A stretch of DNA of 64,000 nucleotides from Azospirillum sp051124815 (GTDB lineage: Bacteria; Pseudomonadota; Alphaproteobacteria; Azospirillales; Azospirillaceae), in NCBI RefSeq assembly GCF_051124815.1, contig NZ_CP118485.1:1922001-1986000 (forward strand), given 5' to 3'. The stretch's first letter is position 1; each line of letters starts with the position of its first letter. Shown here in pieces: positions 7,445 through 18,827 of the stretch. The notes under the pieces were generated by a model. It saw only the letters and a list, made by a program, of their open reading frames with translations. It searched no databases and was not told the origin of the DNA. Both the position numbers and the translations under genes were made by a program.

Positions 7445-9312
7445 ACGGTCACGACCACGGCGGCCCGGCCGGCTACGGCCAGCCGGGCGCCAGCACCGGC
7501 AGCACCTATGTGCCGCCGCCGGCGCCCTCGCCCTTTCCGCCGTCACCCCAGCAGCAGTCCGCCAAGCCGCGGACCTCGCTGGCGGTTGCGCTGGAACAGA
7601 GCCGTTACCGCCTGATGGTGACGGCTGCCGTGGTCACGACCGTCTTCACCGCGATCAGCGTCAAGCTGGCGATGGCCACCCTGTTCGCGGGCGGCGGCGA
7701 ACCGCGCCAGCATGTGGCGCTGGAGGTGGACAACACCACCACCAACCGTGCCGACATCGTCGACCGCAACGGCAACCTGCTGGCGACCTCGCTGGTCACC
7801 CAGTCGCTCTACGCCGACCCCAAGCTGGTGTCGCGCCCGGAAGAGGCCGCGCAGAAGCTGGTCAGCGTCCTGCCGGAACTCGACTACAAGGATGTCCTGA
7901 CCAAGCTTGTGGGCGACCGCCGCTTCGTCTGGCTGAAGCGCAACCTGACGCCGAAGCAGCAGGCCGCCGTCCACCGCCTCGGCATTCCCGGCATCGCCTT
8001 CGAACGGGAGGAGCGCCGCTTCTACCCCGCCGGCCCGCTGACCTCCCACGTCGTCGGCTTCACCGGCATCGACAACAACGGCCTTGCCGGCATGGAGCAG
8101 GGCTTCAACAAACGGCTGACCGAGGATCCGGGAACGCCGCTTCAGCTCTCCATCGACCTGCGGTTGCAGCATGTCCTGAAGAAGGAACTGGCCGCCACGG
8201 TGCAGGAGTTCAGCGCCATCGGTGCCGCCGGCATCGTCTTCGACGTGCGCAACGGCGAAGTTCTGGCGATGGTCTCCCTGCCCGACTTCGACCCGCAGGA
8301 CCCGACCGGCCTGAACCCCGACACGCTGTTCAACCGGGCGACGCTCGGCGTGTACGAGATGGGCTCGACCTTCAAGATCTTCAACTCCGCGTTGGCCTTC
8401 GACAGCGGCAAGATTCGGGTGTCGGACATGTTCGACGCGGCCCACCCGATCAAGATCGGCCGCTTCACCATCAATGACTACCACAACCTGCACCGCGCCC
8501 TGACGGTGGCGGAAGTGTTCCAGCACTCCTCCAACCTCGGTTCCGTGCGCATGGTGCAGCAGGTGGGCGTGGCGGCGCAGAAGGCCTTCATGACCAAGAT
8601 GGGCTTCACCAAGCCCACCGGTCTGGAACTGCCGGAAAGCGGCTGGCCGCTGGTGCCCAATCCGTGGCGCGAGGTCAACAGCTACACCATCTCCTTCGGC
8701 CACGGCATCTCGGTCAGCCCGATGCACACGGTGGCCGCCGCGGCGTCCGTCATCAACGGCGGCCTCTTCCACAAGCCGACGCTGCTGAGGCGCAAGCCGG
8801 GCGACGAGATCCCGACAGAGCAGGTGGTGTCGCGCTCGACCTCCGACATGATGCGGCGCATGTTCCGCTTCGTGGTCACCGAAGGCACCGGCAAGTCGGC
8901 GGAAGTCAAGGGTTATGTCGTCGGTGGAAAAACCGGCACCGCCGACAAGCAGAAGGGGCGGCATTACCAGAAGAACTCGCGCATGTCGTCGTTCCTGGGC
9001 GCCTTCCCGATGAATGATCCGCGCTACATCGTCTATGTGCTGGTGGACGAGCCCAAGGCCACGGCCAAGACCTACGGCTACGCCACCGGCGGCTGGGTCG
9101 CCGCCCCGGCGGTGGGCCGCATCGTCAAGCAGATCGGCCCGCTGCTGAACGTGCCGATGGTGGACGAGAACGCGCCGGAAATCCTGAATTCCACCTACCT
9201 GAACGCCGCCGGTTCCACCAACTGGCAGCAGTCCCTGCCCCCCGTCACCGCCCCACCCCCGTCGAAGGGAAGCACCGTTGCGTCTTTCCCAACTCAGACC
9301 AAACCGCGCTGA
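7441..9312 (+). CDS. ftsI: septal peptidoglycan transpeptidase FtsI (PBP3)
   Basis: This 623-residue class B penicillin-binding protein cross-links septal peptidoglycan together with FtsW. It has a Pro/Ser-rich cytoplasmic tail of about 55 residues, one TM segment (about 57-80), a PBP dimer domain, and a transpeptidase domain with the catalytic S-x-x-K in GSTFK (Ser about 309), S-x-N in HSSN (about 363) and K-T-G-T in GGKTGTAD (about 496). The start ATG overlaps the ftsL stop by four bases. The murE start lies inside its last 35 bases. No PASTA domains are visible. Confidence 0.97.
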   Translation: MNGHDHGGPAGYGQPGASTGSTYVPPPAPSPFPPSPQQQSAKPRTSLAVALEQSRYRLMVTAAVVTTVFTAISVKLAMATLFAGGGEPRQHVALEVDNTTTNRADIVDRNGNLLATSLVTQSLYADPKLVSRPEEAAQKLVSVLPELDYKDVLTKLVGDRRFVWLKRNLTPKQQAAVHRLGIPGIAFEREERRFYPAGPLTSHVVGFTGIDNNGLAGMEQGFNKRLTEDPGTPLQLSIDLRLQHVLKKELAATVQEFSAIGAAGIVFDVRNGEVLAMVSLPDFDPQDPTGLNPDTLFNRATLGVYEMGSTFKIFNSALAFDSGKIRVSDMFDAAHPIKIGRFTINDYHNLHRALTVAEVFQHSSNLGSVRMVQQVGVAAQKAFMTKMGFTKPTGLELPESGWPLVPNPWREVNSYTISFGHGISVSPMHTVAAAASVINGGLFHKPTLLRRKPGDEIPTEQVVSRSTSDMMRRMFRFVVTEGTGKSAEVKGYVVGGKTGTADKQKGRHYQKNSRMSSFLGAFPMNDPRYIVYVLVDEPKATAKTYGYATGGWVAAPAVGRIVKQIGPLLNVPMVDENAPEILNSTYLNAAGSTNWQQSLPPVTAPPPSKGSTVASFPTQTKPR

Positions 9313-10753
9313 CGCCACCGTCGGCGCCGCCGATCCCGACATCGCCGGGCTGACCGCCGACAGCCGCGCGGTCAGGCCCGGCTTTGTCTTTGCCGCCCTG
9401 CCCGGCGTGAAGGCCGACGGCCGCACCTTCATCGCCGACGCGATCGCCAAGGGCGCCGTCGCGGTGCTGGCGCCCGAGGGCACCGAGTTGCCGGCCGATT
9501 CCACCGCCGTCCTGCTGACCGATCCGCAGCCCCGCCTCGCCTTCGCGCGCATGGCCGCCGCCTTTCATGGCGGGCGCCAGCCGGAGACGGTGGTGGCGGT
9601 GACCGGCACCAACGGCAAGACCTCCACCGTCCAGTTCGCCGCCCAGATCTGGACGCGGCTCGGCCTGCCCGCCGGCAGCCTGGGCACGCTGGGCCTGCTC
9701 GGCCCCGGCCTGCACGGCTATGGCGGGATGACGACTCCGGACCCGGTGTCGCTGCACCGCGACCTCGCCGCCGCCAAGGACGCCGGCATCGACCATCTGG
9801 CGATGGAGGCGTCGAGTCACGGGCTGGAGCAGTTCCGGCTGGACGGCGTGGCGATCAAGGCCGCCGGCTTCACCAACCTGACGCTGGACCATCTGGACTA
9901 TCACGGCACGATGGAGGCGTACCGCGACGCCAAGGCGATGCTGTTCGACCGGGTCCTGCCGCCGGGCGCCGTCGCGGTACTGAATGCCGACTCTCCGGAA
10001 TTTCAACATTTTGCCACCATTTGTAACCACCGTGGACACCGCGTCCTGTCCTATGGTCTCGCCGGTGCCGAGCTTCGGGTGACCGGGGTGGAGCCGCTGG
10101 CCGATGGTCAGCGCCTCGCCCTGTCCGTGCTCGGCCGCGACGTGACGGTGGACCTGCCGCTGGCGGGTCGCTTCCAGGCCTGGAACGTGCTCTGCGCGCT
10201 GGGCTTGGTCATCGGATCCGGCTTTGAGGCCGAGCGGGCGCTCGCCGCCCTTCCCTCGCTGGAAGGCGTGCCGGGCCGGCTGCAGCATGTCGCGACCCAC
10301 CCCAACGGGGCGACGGTCTATGTCGATTACGCCCACACGCCCGACGCGCTGGAAACGGTGCTGCGGGCGCTGAAGCCGCATGCCGCGCGCCATCTGGTGA
10401 CGGTGTTCGGCTGCGGCGGCGACCGCGACCGCAGCAAGCGGCCGGTGATGGGGGCGCTGGCGGCCAAGCTGGCCGACCGCGCCATCGTCACCGACGACAA
10501 CCCGCGCACCGAAGACCCCGCTTTCGTGCGGAGTCAGGTGCTGGCCGGCGCCACCGGGGAACTGGCCGGCCGCCTGGAGGAGATCGGCGACCGGGCCGAG
10601 GCGATCCGCACCGCGGTGCGGCAGCTTCAACCCGGCGACGTGCTGGTCATCGCCGGCAAGGGTCATGAACAGGGACAAACGATCGGCACCGAGGTGCGTC
10701 CGTTCGACGATGCGGACGAGGCCCGGAAAGCCGTAGCGGAGATTGGAGCATGA
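9278..10753 (+). CDS. murE: UDP-MurNAc-tripeptide synthetase MurE
   Basis: This ATP-dependent cytoplasmic ligase adds the third stem residue to UDP-MurNAc-L-Ala-D-Glu. The ATP loop is VTGTNGKTSTVQ. The DNPRTEDP motif near 410 is the meso-diaminopimelate specificity signature, so the product is the Dap tripeptide. At 491 residues it matches the family. The start is TTG at 9278, preceded by GAAGGGA seven bases upstream. It gives the normal N-terminus (MRLSQLRPNRADATVG...ITGLTADSR-type region) and forces a 35-nt overlap with ftsI. The stop overlaps murF (ATGA). Confidence 0.96.
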   Translation: MRLSQLRPNRADATVGAADPDIAGLTADSRAVRPGFVFAALPGVKADGRTFIADAIAKGAVAVLAPEGTELPADSTAVLLTDPQPRLAFARMAAAFHGGRQPETVVAVTGTNGKTSTVQFAAQIWTRLGLPAGSLGTLGLLGPGLHGYGGMTTPDPVSLHRDLAAAKDAGIDHLAMEASSHGLEQFRLDGVAIKAAGFTNLTLDHLDYHGTMEAYRDAKAMLFDRVLPPGAVAVLNADSPEFQHFATICNHRGHRVLSYGLAGAELRVTGVEPLADGQRLALSVLGRDVTVDLPLAGRFQAWNVLCALGLVIGSGFEAERALAALPSLEGVPGRLQHVATHPNGATVYVDYAHTPDALETVLRALKPHAARHLVTVFGCGGDRDRSKRPVMGALAAKLADRAIVTDDNPRTEDPAFVRSQVLAGATGELAGRLEEIGDRAEAIRTAVRQLQPGDVLVIAGKGHEQGQTIGTEVRPFDDADEARKAVAEIGA

Positions 10754-12258
10754 GCGGCGAGATGACGGACAAGACGGTCCTCTGGACTGCGGAGGACGCG
10801 GCGGCCGCCACCGGCGGGCGTCTGGCCGGCCCGTCCGCCTGGACCGCCACCGGCGTCACCATCGACAGCCGCAAGGTGGCGCCGGGCGACCTGTTCGTCG
10901 CCATCCGCGGGCCGAATTTCGACGGGCACGCCTTCGTCGGCGCCGCCCTGGCGGCCGGGGCCGCCGCGGCGCTGGTCGACCATCTGCCGGACGGGCTGCC
11001 CGCCGACGCGCCGCTGCTGATCGTCCCTGTCGACACGCTGGAAGCCATGGCGGCGCTGGGCAAGGTCGCGCGGGCGCGATGCGGCGCGCGCTTCGTCGGC
11101 GTCACCGGCTCGGTCGGCAAGACCGGCACCAAGGAGACGCTGCGCCACGTCCTGTCGGCGCAAGGAGCGACCTATGCCACCGAAGGCAGCCTGAACAACC
11201 ATTGGGGCGTGCCGCTGTCGCTCGCCCGCCTGCCCGCCGACTGCGCCTATGGCGTGTTCGAGCTGGGGATGAACCACGCCGGCGAACTCGGCCCCCTGTC
11301 GCGGCAGGTCAAGCCGCATGTCGCCATCATCACCACGGTCGAGGCGGCGCATCTGGAATTCTTCTCCGGCGTCGAGGCCATCGCCGACGCCAAGGCCGAG
11401 ATCTTCGAGGGGCTGGACGCGGACGGCGTCGCCGTGCTGAACCGCGACAACGGGCAATATGCCCGGCTGGCCGCCGCCGCGCGCCGCCACGGCCTGACCA
11501 AAATCTGGAGCTTCGGCGCCCATGAGGAGGCCGACGCCCGGCTGGTCGACTGCTCGCTGCACGCCACCTGCAGTGCGGTGACGGCGGTCATCCGCGGCGA
11601 GCGGCTGCAATACTGCCTGTCGCTGCCGGGCAAGCATTGGGTGATGAACAGCCTCGCGGTGCTGCTGGCGGTGAAGGCGCTGGGCGCCGATGTCGCCGCC
11701 GCCGCGCGGTCGCTGTCCAGCCTGCAGCCGGTCAAGGGCCGCGGCACCCGCAAGCGCATCCAGCTGCCGCAGGGCGCCTTCACCCTGATCGACGAGAGCT
11801 ACAACGCCAGTCCGGCCGCCATGACGGCGACGCTGGAGGTGCTGGGCAAGATCGACCCCGGCGCCGGCGGCCGGCGCATCGCCGTGCTGGGCGACATGCG
11901 CGAGCTTGGCGACCGCGCCGACGCGCTGCACATCGCGCTGGCCGAGCCGCTGCGCGCCGCGCAGGTGGACGCCGTCTATGCCTGCGGACCGCACATGAAG
12001 GCGCTGTTCGACCGCCTGCCGGCGGCGATGCGCGGCGCCTGGACCGAGACCAGCGTGGAGCTTGCCCCCATCGTGACCGGGACCGTGAAGGGCGGCGACG
12101 TCATCATGGTCAAGGGGTCCTTGGGCAGTCGTACAGGTCTGATCGTCGATGCGCTCGCGGCACTCGACAGCGGGCGCGAAAGCGAGGACAAAGCCGCCTC
12201 CCGAACCACCAACCAGCCACAGGCGGCGGCGCAGTCCGCGCAGGCGCCGCGAGGCTGA
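10750..12258 (+). CDS. murF: UDP-MurNAc-tripeptide--D-Ala-D-Ala ligase MurF
   Basis: This cytoplasmic ATP-dependent ligase adds D-Ala-D-Ala to UDP-MurNAc-tripeptide, completing the pentapeptide. The ATP-binding loop is GVTGSVGKTGTKE, followed by the family blocks GSLNNHWGVPLSL and FELGMNHAGELG, and DESYNASPAAMTATLEVL in the C-terminal half. At 502 residues it is slightly longer than E. coli MurF (452), with an Arg/Ala/Gln-rich tail after residue 475 that is probably disordered. It is coupled to murE by a four-base overlap and followed by mraY after 9 nt. Confidence 0.96.
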   Translation: MSGEMTDKTVLWTAEDAAAATGGRLAGPSAWTATGVTIDSRKVAPGDLFVAIRGPNFDGHAFVGAALAAGAAAALVDHLPDGLPADAPLLIVPVDTLEAMAALGKVARARCGARFVGVTGSVGKTGTKETLRHVLSAQGATYATEGSLNNHWGVPLSLARLPADCAYGVFELGMNHAGELGPLSRQVKPHVAIITTVEAAHLEFFSGVEAIADAKAEIFEGLDADGVAVLNRDNGQYARLAAAARRHGLTKIWSFGAHEEADARLVDCSLHATCSAVTAVIRGERLQYCLSLPGKHWVMNSLAVLLAVKALGADVAAAARSLSSLQPVKGRGTRKRIQLPQGAFTLIDESYNASPAAMTATLEVLGKIDPGAGGRRIAVLGDMRELGDRADALHIALAEPLRAAQVDAVYACGPHMKALFDRLPAAMRGAWTETSVELAPIVTGTVKGGDVIMVKGSLGSRTGLIVDALAALDSGRESEDKAASRTTNQPQAAAQSAQAPRG

Positions 12259-12267
12259 CGGACCCAA

Positions 12268-13353
<1,086 letters not shown>

Positions 13354-13366
13354 GGGGGGACCGGCG

Positions 13367-14784
13367 ATGATCGACCTGTTCTATATGCAGGAGCTGCCCG
13401 TCGCGGTGATGGGTCTGGGCAAGTCCGGCCTCGCCACCGCCCGCGCGCTGCGCGACAGCGGCGCCGAGGTGCGGGTGTGGGACGACAATCCCGCCTCCCG
13501 CGCCGCGGCGGAAGCGGAGGGCTTCGCCGTCGTCGATCTCGCCACCGCCGACCTGTCGGACCTGACCACCATCGTCTGGTCGCCCGGTATCCCCCACACC
13601 TTCCCCAAGCCGCACCCGGTGGCCGAGCGCGCCCGCGCGCTGGGGATCGAGCTGATCTGCGACATCGAACTGCTGGGCCGGGCGGAGCGCGACTGCGCCT
13701 TCATCGGCATCACCGGCACCAACGGCAAATCGACCACCACCACCCTGATCGGCCACATCCTGGCCGCCGCCGGGCGCAAGGCCGCGGTGGGCGGCAACCT
13801 CGGCACGCCGGTGCTGACCTTCGACCCCATCGGAGCGGGCAACACCTGCGTCCTGGAAATGTCGAGCTATCAGCTGGAGCTGACCCACTCCATCACCTTC
13901 GACATCGCGGTCCTGCTGAACATCACGCCCGACCATCTCGCCCGCCATGGCGGGATGGAGGGCTATGTCGCCGCCAAGAAGCTGATCTTCCACCGCCAGA
14001 CCTGGCCGCGCACCGCGGTGATCGGGGTGGACGACGAGCATTGCCGGACGATCCATGCCGACCTCGTCGCCGCCGGCGATCAGCGCATCTGGCCAATCTC
14101 CGCCCGGGGACCGGTGGCGGGCGGCATCTATGCCGCCGAAGGCTGGCTGGTCGACGACACCGACGGCGAGGCGGCGCGGGTGGTTGCGCTCTCGGCGCTG
14201 CCGACCCTGCTGGGCGCCCACAACTGGCAGAATGCCGCAGCCGCCTTCGCCACCTGCAAGGCCGCCGGCCTGCCGGTGCCGGCCATCGTGGCGGCGATGG
14301 CGACTTTCCCCGGCCTCGCCCACCGGCAGCAGCTGGTCGGCAGTCTGGAGGGCGTGCGCTTCGTCAACGACAGCAAGGCGACCAACGCCGACGCCACGGA
14401 AAAGGCGCTGGCGACCTTCGACCCGATCTACTGGATTCTCGGCGGACAGGCCAAGGACACCGGGCTGAACGGACTGGAGGGCTATATGGGCCGCGTGCGC
14501 CACGCCTTCCTGATCGGCGAGGCGCAGGAACAATTCGCCGCATGGCTCGATGCGCAGGGCATTGCCTATACACGCTGCGGAACGCTGGATGTCGCAACCG
14601 CGAAGGCGGCCGGCATGGCGCTGGCGGAGCGGCTGGAGGGCGCCTGCGTGCTGTTGTCCCCGGCCTGCGCGTCGTGGGACCAGTTCGCCAATTTCGAGAA
14701 GCGCGGCGACGCCTTCGCGGCCTATGTCGCGGGCATCATCGAGGCGCATGAGAACACCGGGACCGGTACCAGCGGAGGCGTTGC

Positions 14785-14788
<4 letters not shown>
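13367..14788 (+). CDS. murD: UDP-MurNAc-L-alanine--D-glutamate ligase MurD
   Basis: This cytoplasmic ligase adds D-Glu to UDP-MurNAc-L-Ala. The UDP-binding N-terminus is VAVMGLGKSGLATARAL, the ATP loop is GITGTNGKSTTTTL, and later family blocks are LEMSSYQLEL, NITPDHLARHGGMEGY, FVNDSKATNADATEKAL and LSPACASWDQFANFEKRGDAF, split here by position. At 473 residues it is close to the family norm. The ATG at 13367 follows a GGGGGGA stretch. The stop overlaps ftsW by four bases. Confidence 0.97.
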
Positions 14789-15906
<1,118 letters not shown>

Positions 15907-15920
15907 GGAGGCCGACGGAC

Positions 15921-17156
15921 TTGAGCGCGACGACCTACGACGCGAACGCCAACAAAGTGATCGTGCTGGCCGCGGGCGGCACCGGCGGACACATGTTCCC
16001 GGCCGAAGCCCTGGCGCGCGAGCTGCTGTCCCGCGGCCGCGCGGTGACGCTGGTCACCGACAAGCGCGGCCACGCCTTCGGCGAGAATCTGCCGGAGGTG
16101 CCGGTCCACCGCATCCGCGCCGCCTCGCCCGGCGCCGGCATCGCCGGCAAGCTGAAGGCCGCCCTGCAGATGGGTCTCGGCCTTCTGGAGGCGCGGGCGC
16201 TGATGCGCCGGCTCGATCCCGCCGCGGTCGTCGGTTTCGGCGGCTACCCGTCCGTGCCCACCGTCTATGCCGCCATCCAGTCGAAGTTGCCGGCCCTGCT
16301 GCACGAACAGAACGCCGTGCTGGGCCGCGCCAACCGGATGCTGGTCGCCGGGGCCAGCCGCATTGCCGTAGCCTTCTCCGACATCGAGAAGCTGGGCGAT
16401 GCGCAGCGCGCCAAGATCGTCCGCACCGGCAATCCCGTCCGACCGGCGGTCGCCGCCCGCCGCCTTTCCCCCTACGAGGCACCCGGCGCCGCCGGCCCGA
16501 TCCGTCTTCTGGTGATGGGCGGCAGCCAGGGCGCCCGCGTCTTCTCCGAGGTGATCCCGGCGGCGCTCGCCCTGTTGCCGGAGGAGATGCGCGCCCGCAT
16601 CCATCTGGCGCAGCAATGCCGCCCGGAAGACCTGGAGGCCGCCCGCGACGCGCTGGAGCCGCTGGGCCTCGCCCGGCTGGAGTTGCAGACCTTCTTCCGC
16701 GACGTGCCGGAGCGGCTGGCCTCCTGCCACCTCGCCGTCACCCGCGCCGGCGCCTCCACCATCGCCGAGCTGACCTGCGTCGGCCGTCCGGCGATCCTGG
16801 TGCCCTACCCGCACGCCACCGACGACCACCAGACCGCCAACGCCCGCCATCTGGCCGAGGCCGGCGCCGCCTGGCTGGTTCCGCAGCCCTCCTTCACCGC
16901 CCAGGCCCTGGCCGAGCGGTTGTCCTCCCTGCTCGCCGACCCGCAGGCGCTCGCCGCGGCGGCGCGGGCCGCCCACGGCTGGGGCACCGCCGATGCCGCC
17001 ACCGCACTGGCCGACGCCGTGCTGGCGATGCTCGACGGCGGCCCGGCCGCCCGCACCAATTCATACAACGCCGACCCAAGCCTGACCAACCACGACCAAT
17101 CCCACAACGCCCGGCGGTCCGCCGCCGGCGCCAGCGCCAAGGGGGCCGCGGAATGA
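15921..17156 (+). CDS. murG: UDP-GlcNAc:lipid I GlcNAc transferase MurG
   Basis: This peripheral inner-membrane GT-B glycosyltransferase converts lipid I to lipid II. It shows the N-terminal glycine loop LAAGGTGGHMFPAEALA, GFGGYPSVPTVYA, HEQNAVLGRANR, the second loop LLVMGGSQGARVFSEV, and the donor-binding block TRAGASTIAELTCVGRPAILVPYPHA. The TTG at 15921 was chosen because AGGAGG (15906-15911) lies nine bases upstream. An in-frame ATG at 15903 overlapping the ftsW stop is the alternative and would add six residues. The C-terminal 35 residues are low-complexity. Confidence 0.94.
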   Translation: MSATTYDANANKVIVLAAGGTGGHMFPAEALARELLSRGRAVTLVTDKRGHAFGENLPEVPVHRIRAASPGAGIAGKLKAALQMGLGLLEARALMRRLDPAAVVGFGGYPSVPTVYAAIQSKLPALLHEQNAVLGRANRMLVAGASRIAVAFSDIEKLGDAQRAKIVRTGNPVRPAVAARRLSPYEAPGAAGPIRLLVMGGSQGARVFSEVIPAALALLPEEMRARIHLAQQCRPEDLEAARDALEPLGLARLELQTFFRDVPERLASCHLAVTRAGASTIAELTCVGRPAILVPYPHATDDHQTANARHLAEAGAAWLVPQPSFTAQALAERLSSLLADPQALAAAARAAHGWGTADAATALADAVLAMLDGGPAARTNSYNADPSLTNHDQSHNARRSAAGASAKGAAE

Positions 17157-17401
17157 TCAAAGCCAGGACTCTGACCCGACCGACGCCGCGTCCGCTGCAG
17201 GACTGGCCGGCGGACATGACGCGGACCGAGGGCGGCTGGTACAACCGTCCGGGCTGCCCGCTGGTGCCGCGCTTCCTCGCCGAAGGCGGCTTCCTGCGGG
17301 ATCGCCTGTCGATGATCCACGGATCGCAGCCCCTCCCCGACGACCTGTCCGATGAGGCGGTCGACGCCACCCTTCGCCTGATGCTTCGCCGCGGAAAGTA
17401 A
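17153..17401 (+). CDS. small protein of unknown function inside the dcw cluster
   Basis: This 82-residue protein starts at an ATGA overlap with the murG stop and ends 7 nt before murC, so it is positioned as an integral gene of the operon. I do not recognise the family. It has a basic Pro/Thr-rich start, a central stretch GGWYNRPGCPLVPRFLAEGG and an amphipathic C-terminal helix (LSDEAVDATLRLMLRRGK). There is no signal peptide or TM segment. GC and codon use match its neighbours. Coupling to murG suggests a role in, or co-regulation with, lipid II synthesis, but that is inference. Confidence 0.65.
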   Translation: MIKARTLTRPTPRPLQDWPADMTRTEGGWYNRPGCPLVPRFLAEGGFLRDRLSMIHGSQPLPDDLSDEAVDATLRLMLRRGK

Positions 17402-17408
17402 GCCTGAC

Positions 17409-18827
17409 ATGCGCGCCCTCCCCCTCTCGATCGGCACCATCCACTTCGTCGGCATCGGCGGCATCGGCATGAGCGGCATCGCCGAGGTGCTGCGGAACCT
17501 GGGCTATACCGTCCAGGGCTCCGACCTCGCCGAGAACGCCAACGTCAAGCGCCTGCGCGAGCTGGGCATCAAGGTGTTCGTCGGCCATCGCGGCGAGAAC
17601 ATCGCCGGCGCCGCCGTGGTCGTCGTCTCCTCCGCCGTCAAGCGCGACAATCCGGAGGTGGTGGCCGCCCGCGCCGCCCTGGTGCCGGTGGTCCGCCGCG
17701 CCGAGATGCTGGGCGAGCTGATGCGCCTGAAATGGGCCATCGCCATCGGCGGCACCCATGGCAAGACCACGACGACCTCGATGGTCGGCCATATGCTGGA
17801 GCATGCCAACCTCGACCCCACAGTCATCAACGGCGGCATCATCAACGCCTACGGCTCCAACACCCGGCTCGGCACCGGCGACTGGATGGTGGTGGAGGCG
17901 GACGAGAGCGACGGCACCTTCGTGAAGCTGCCGGCCTGCATCGCCGTCGTCACCAACATGGATCCGGAGCATCTGGACTTCTACGGCACCTTCGACAACG
18001 CGCGGGCCGCCTTCGACAGCTTCGTCCAGAACATCCCCTTCTACGGCTTCGCCGCGCTCTGCATCGACCATCCCGAGGTGCAGGCGATGATCCCCCGCGT
18101 GTCGGACCGACGCATCGTCACCTACGGCTTCTCGCCGCAGGCCGACATCCGCGCGGTCAATGTGGAGCTGGGTCCGGACGGCGCCAAGTACGACGTGCTG
18201 ATCTACGACCGCCACACCGGCGAGAGCCGCGCCATCGCCGGCGTGCGCCTGCCGATGTACGGGCCGCACAACGTCCAGAACTCGCTGGCCTGCTTCGCGG
18301 TCGGCAACGAGATGGGCCTGCCCGACGTGGTGATGCGCGACAGCATGGCCAAGTTCCAGGGCGTGAAGCGCCGCTTCACCAAGACCGGCGAAACCAACGG
18401 CATCACCGTCATCGACGATTACGGCCACCACCCGGTGGAGATCGCCGCGGTGCTGAAGGCCGCGCGCACCGCCGGCACCGGCCGCACCATCGCCGTGGTC
18501 CAGCCGCACCGCTATTCCCGCCTCGCCGCCCTGTTCGAGGAGTTCTGCACCTGCTTCAACGACGCCGACGCCGTGATCGTCGCCGACGTCTACGCCGCCG
18601 GTGAGGCGCCGATCGAGGGCGTCAGCCGCGACAGCCTGGTGGAGGGCCTGCGCATGCACGGCCACCGCCATGTCGTCGCCCTGCAGAACCAGCAGGAACT
18701 GGCGCAGGTCGTGCGCGAGATGGCGCGGCCCGGCGACTTCGTCGTCTGCCTGGGCGCCGGCAACATCACCCAGTGGGCGAACGCCCTGCCGGGTGAGCTG
18801 TCGTCCCTCTACGGCGCCACGCGATGA
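17409..18827 (+). CDS. murC: UDP-MurNAc--L-alanine ligase MurC
   Basis: This first stem-peptide ligase adds L-Ala to UDP-MurNAc in the cytoplasm. It has the MurC-type N-terminal nucleotide fold FVGIGGIGMSGIAEVL, the ATP loop IGGTHGKTTTTSM, VVEADESDGTF, TNMDPEHLDFYG and the C-terminal block VIDDYGHHPVEIAAVLKAAR. At 472 residues it fits the family. The stop overlaps murB (ATGA). The DYGHHP motif separates it from Mpl. Confidence 0.97.
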   Translation: MRALPLSIGTIHFVGIGGIGMSGIAEVLRNLGYTVQGSDLAENANVKRLRELGIKVFVGHRGENIAGAAVVVVSSAVKRDNPEVVAARAALVPVVRRAEMLGELMRLKWAIAIGGTHGKTTTTSMVGHMLEHANLDPTVINGGIINAYGSNTRLGTGDWMVVEADESDGTFVKLPACIAVVTNMDPEHLDFYGTFDNARAAFDSFVQNIPFYGFAALCIDHPEVQAMIPRVSDRRIVTYGFSPQADIRAVNVELGPDGAKYDVLIYDRHTGESRAIAGVRLPMYGPHNVQNSLACFAVGNEMGLPDVVMRDSMAKFQGVKRRFTKTGETNGITVIDDYGHHPVEIAAVLKAARTAGTGRTIAVVQPHRYSRLAALFEEFCTCFNDADAVIVADVYAAGEAPIEGVSRDSLVEGLRMHGHRHVVALQNQQELAQVVREMARPGDFVVCLGAGNITQWANALPGELSSLYGATR

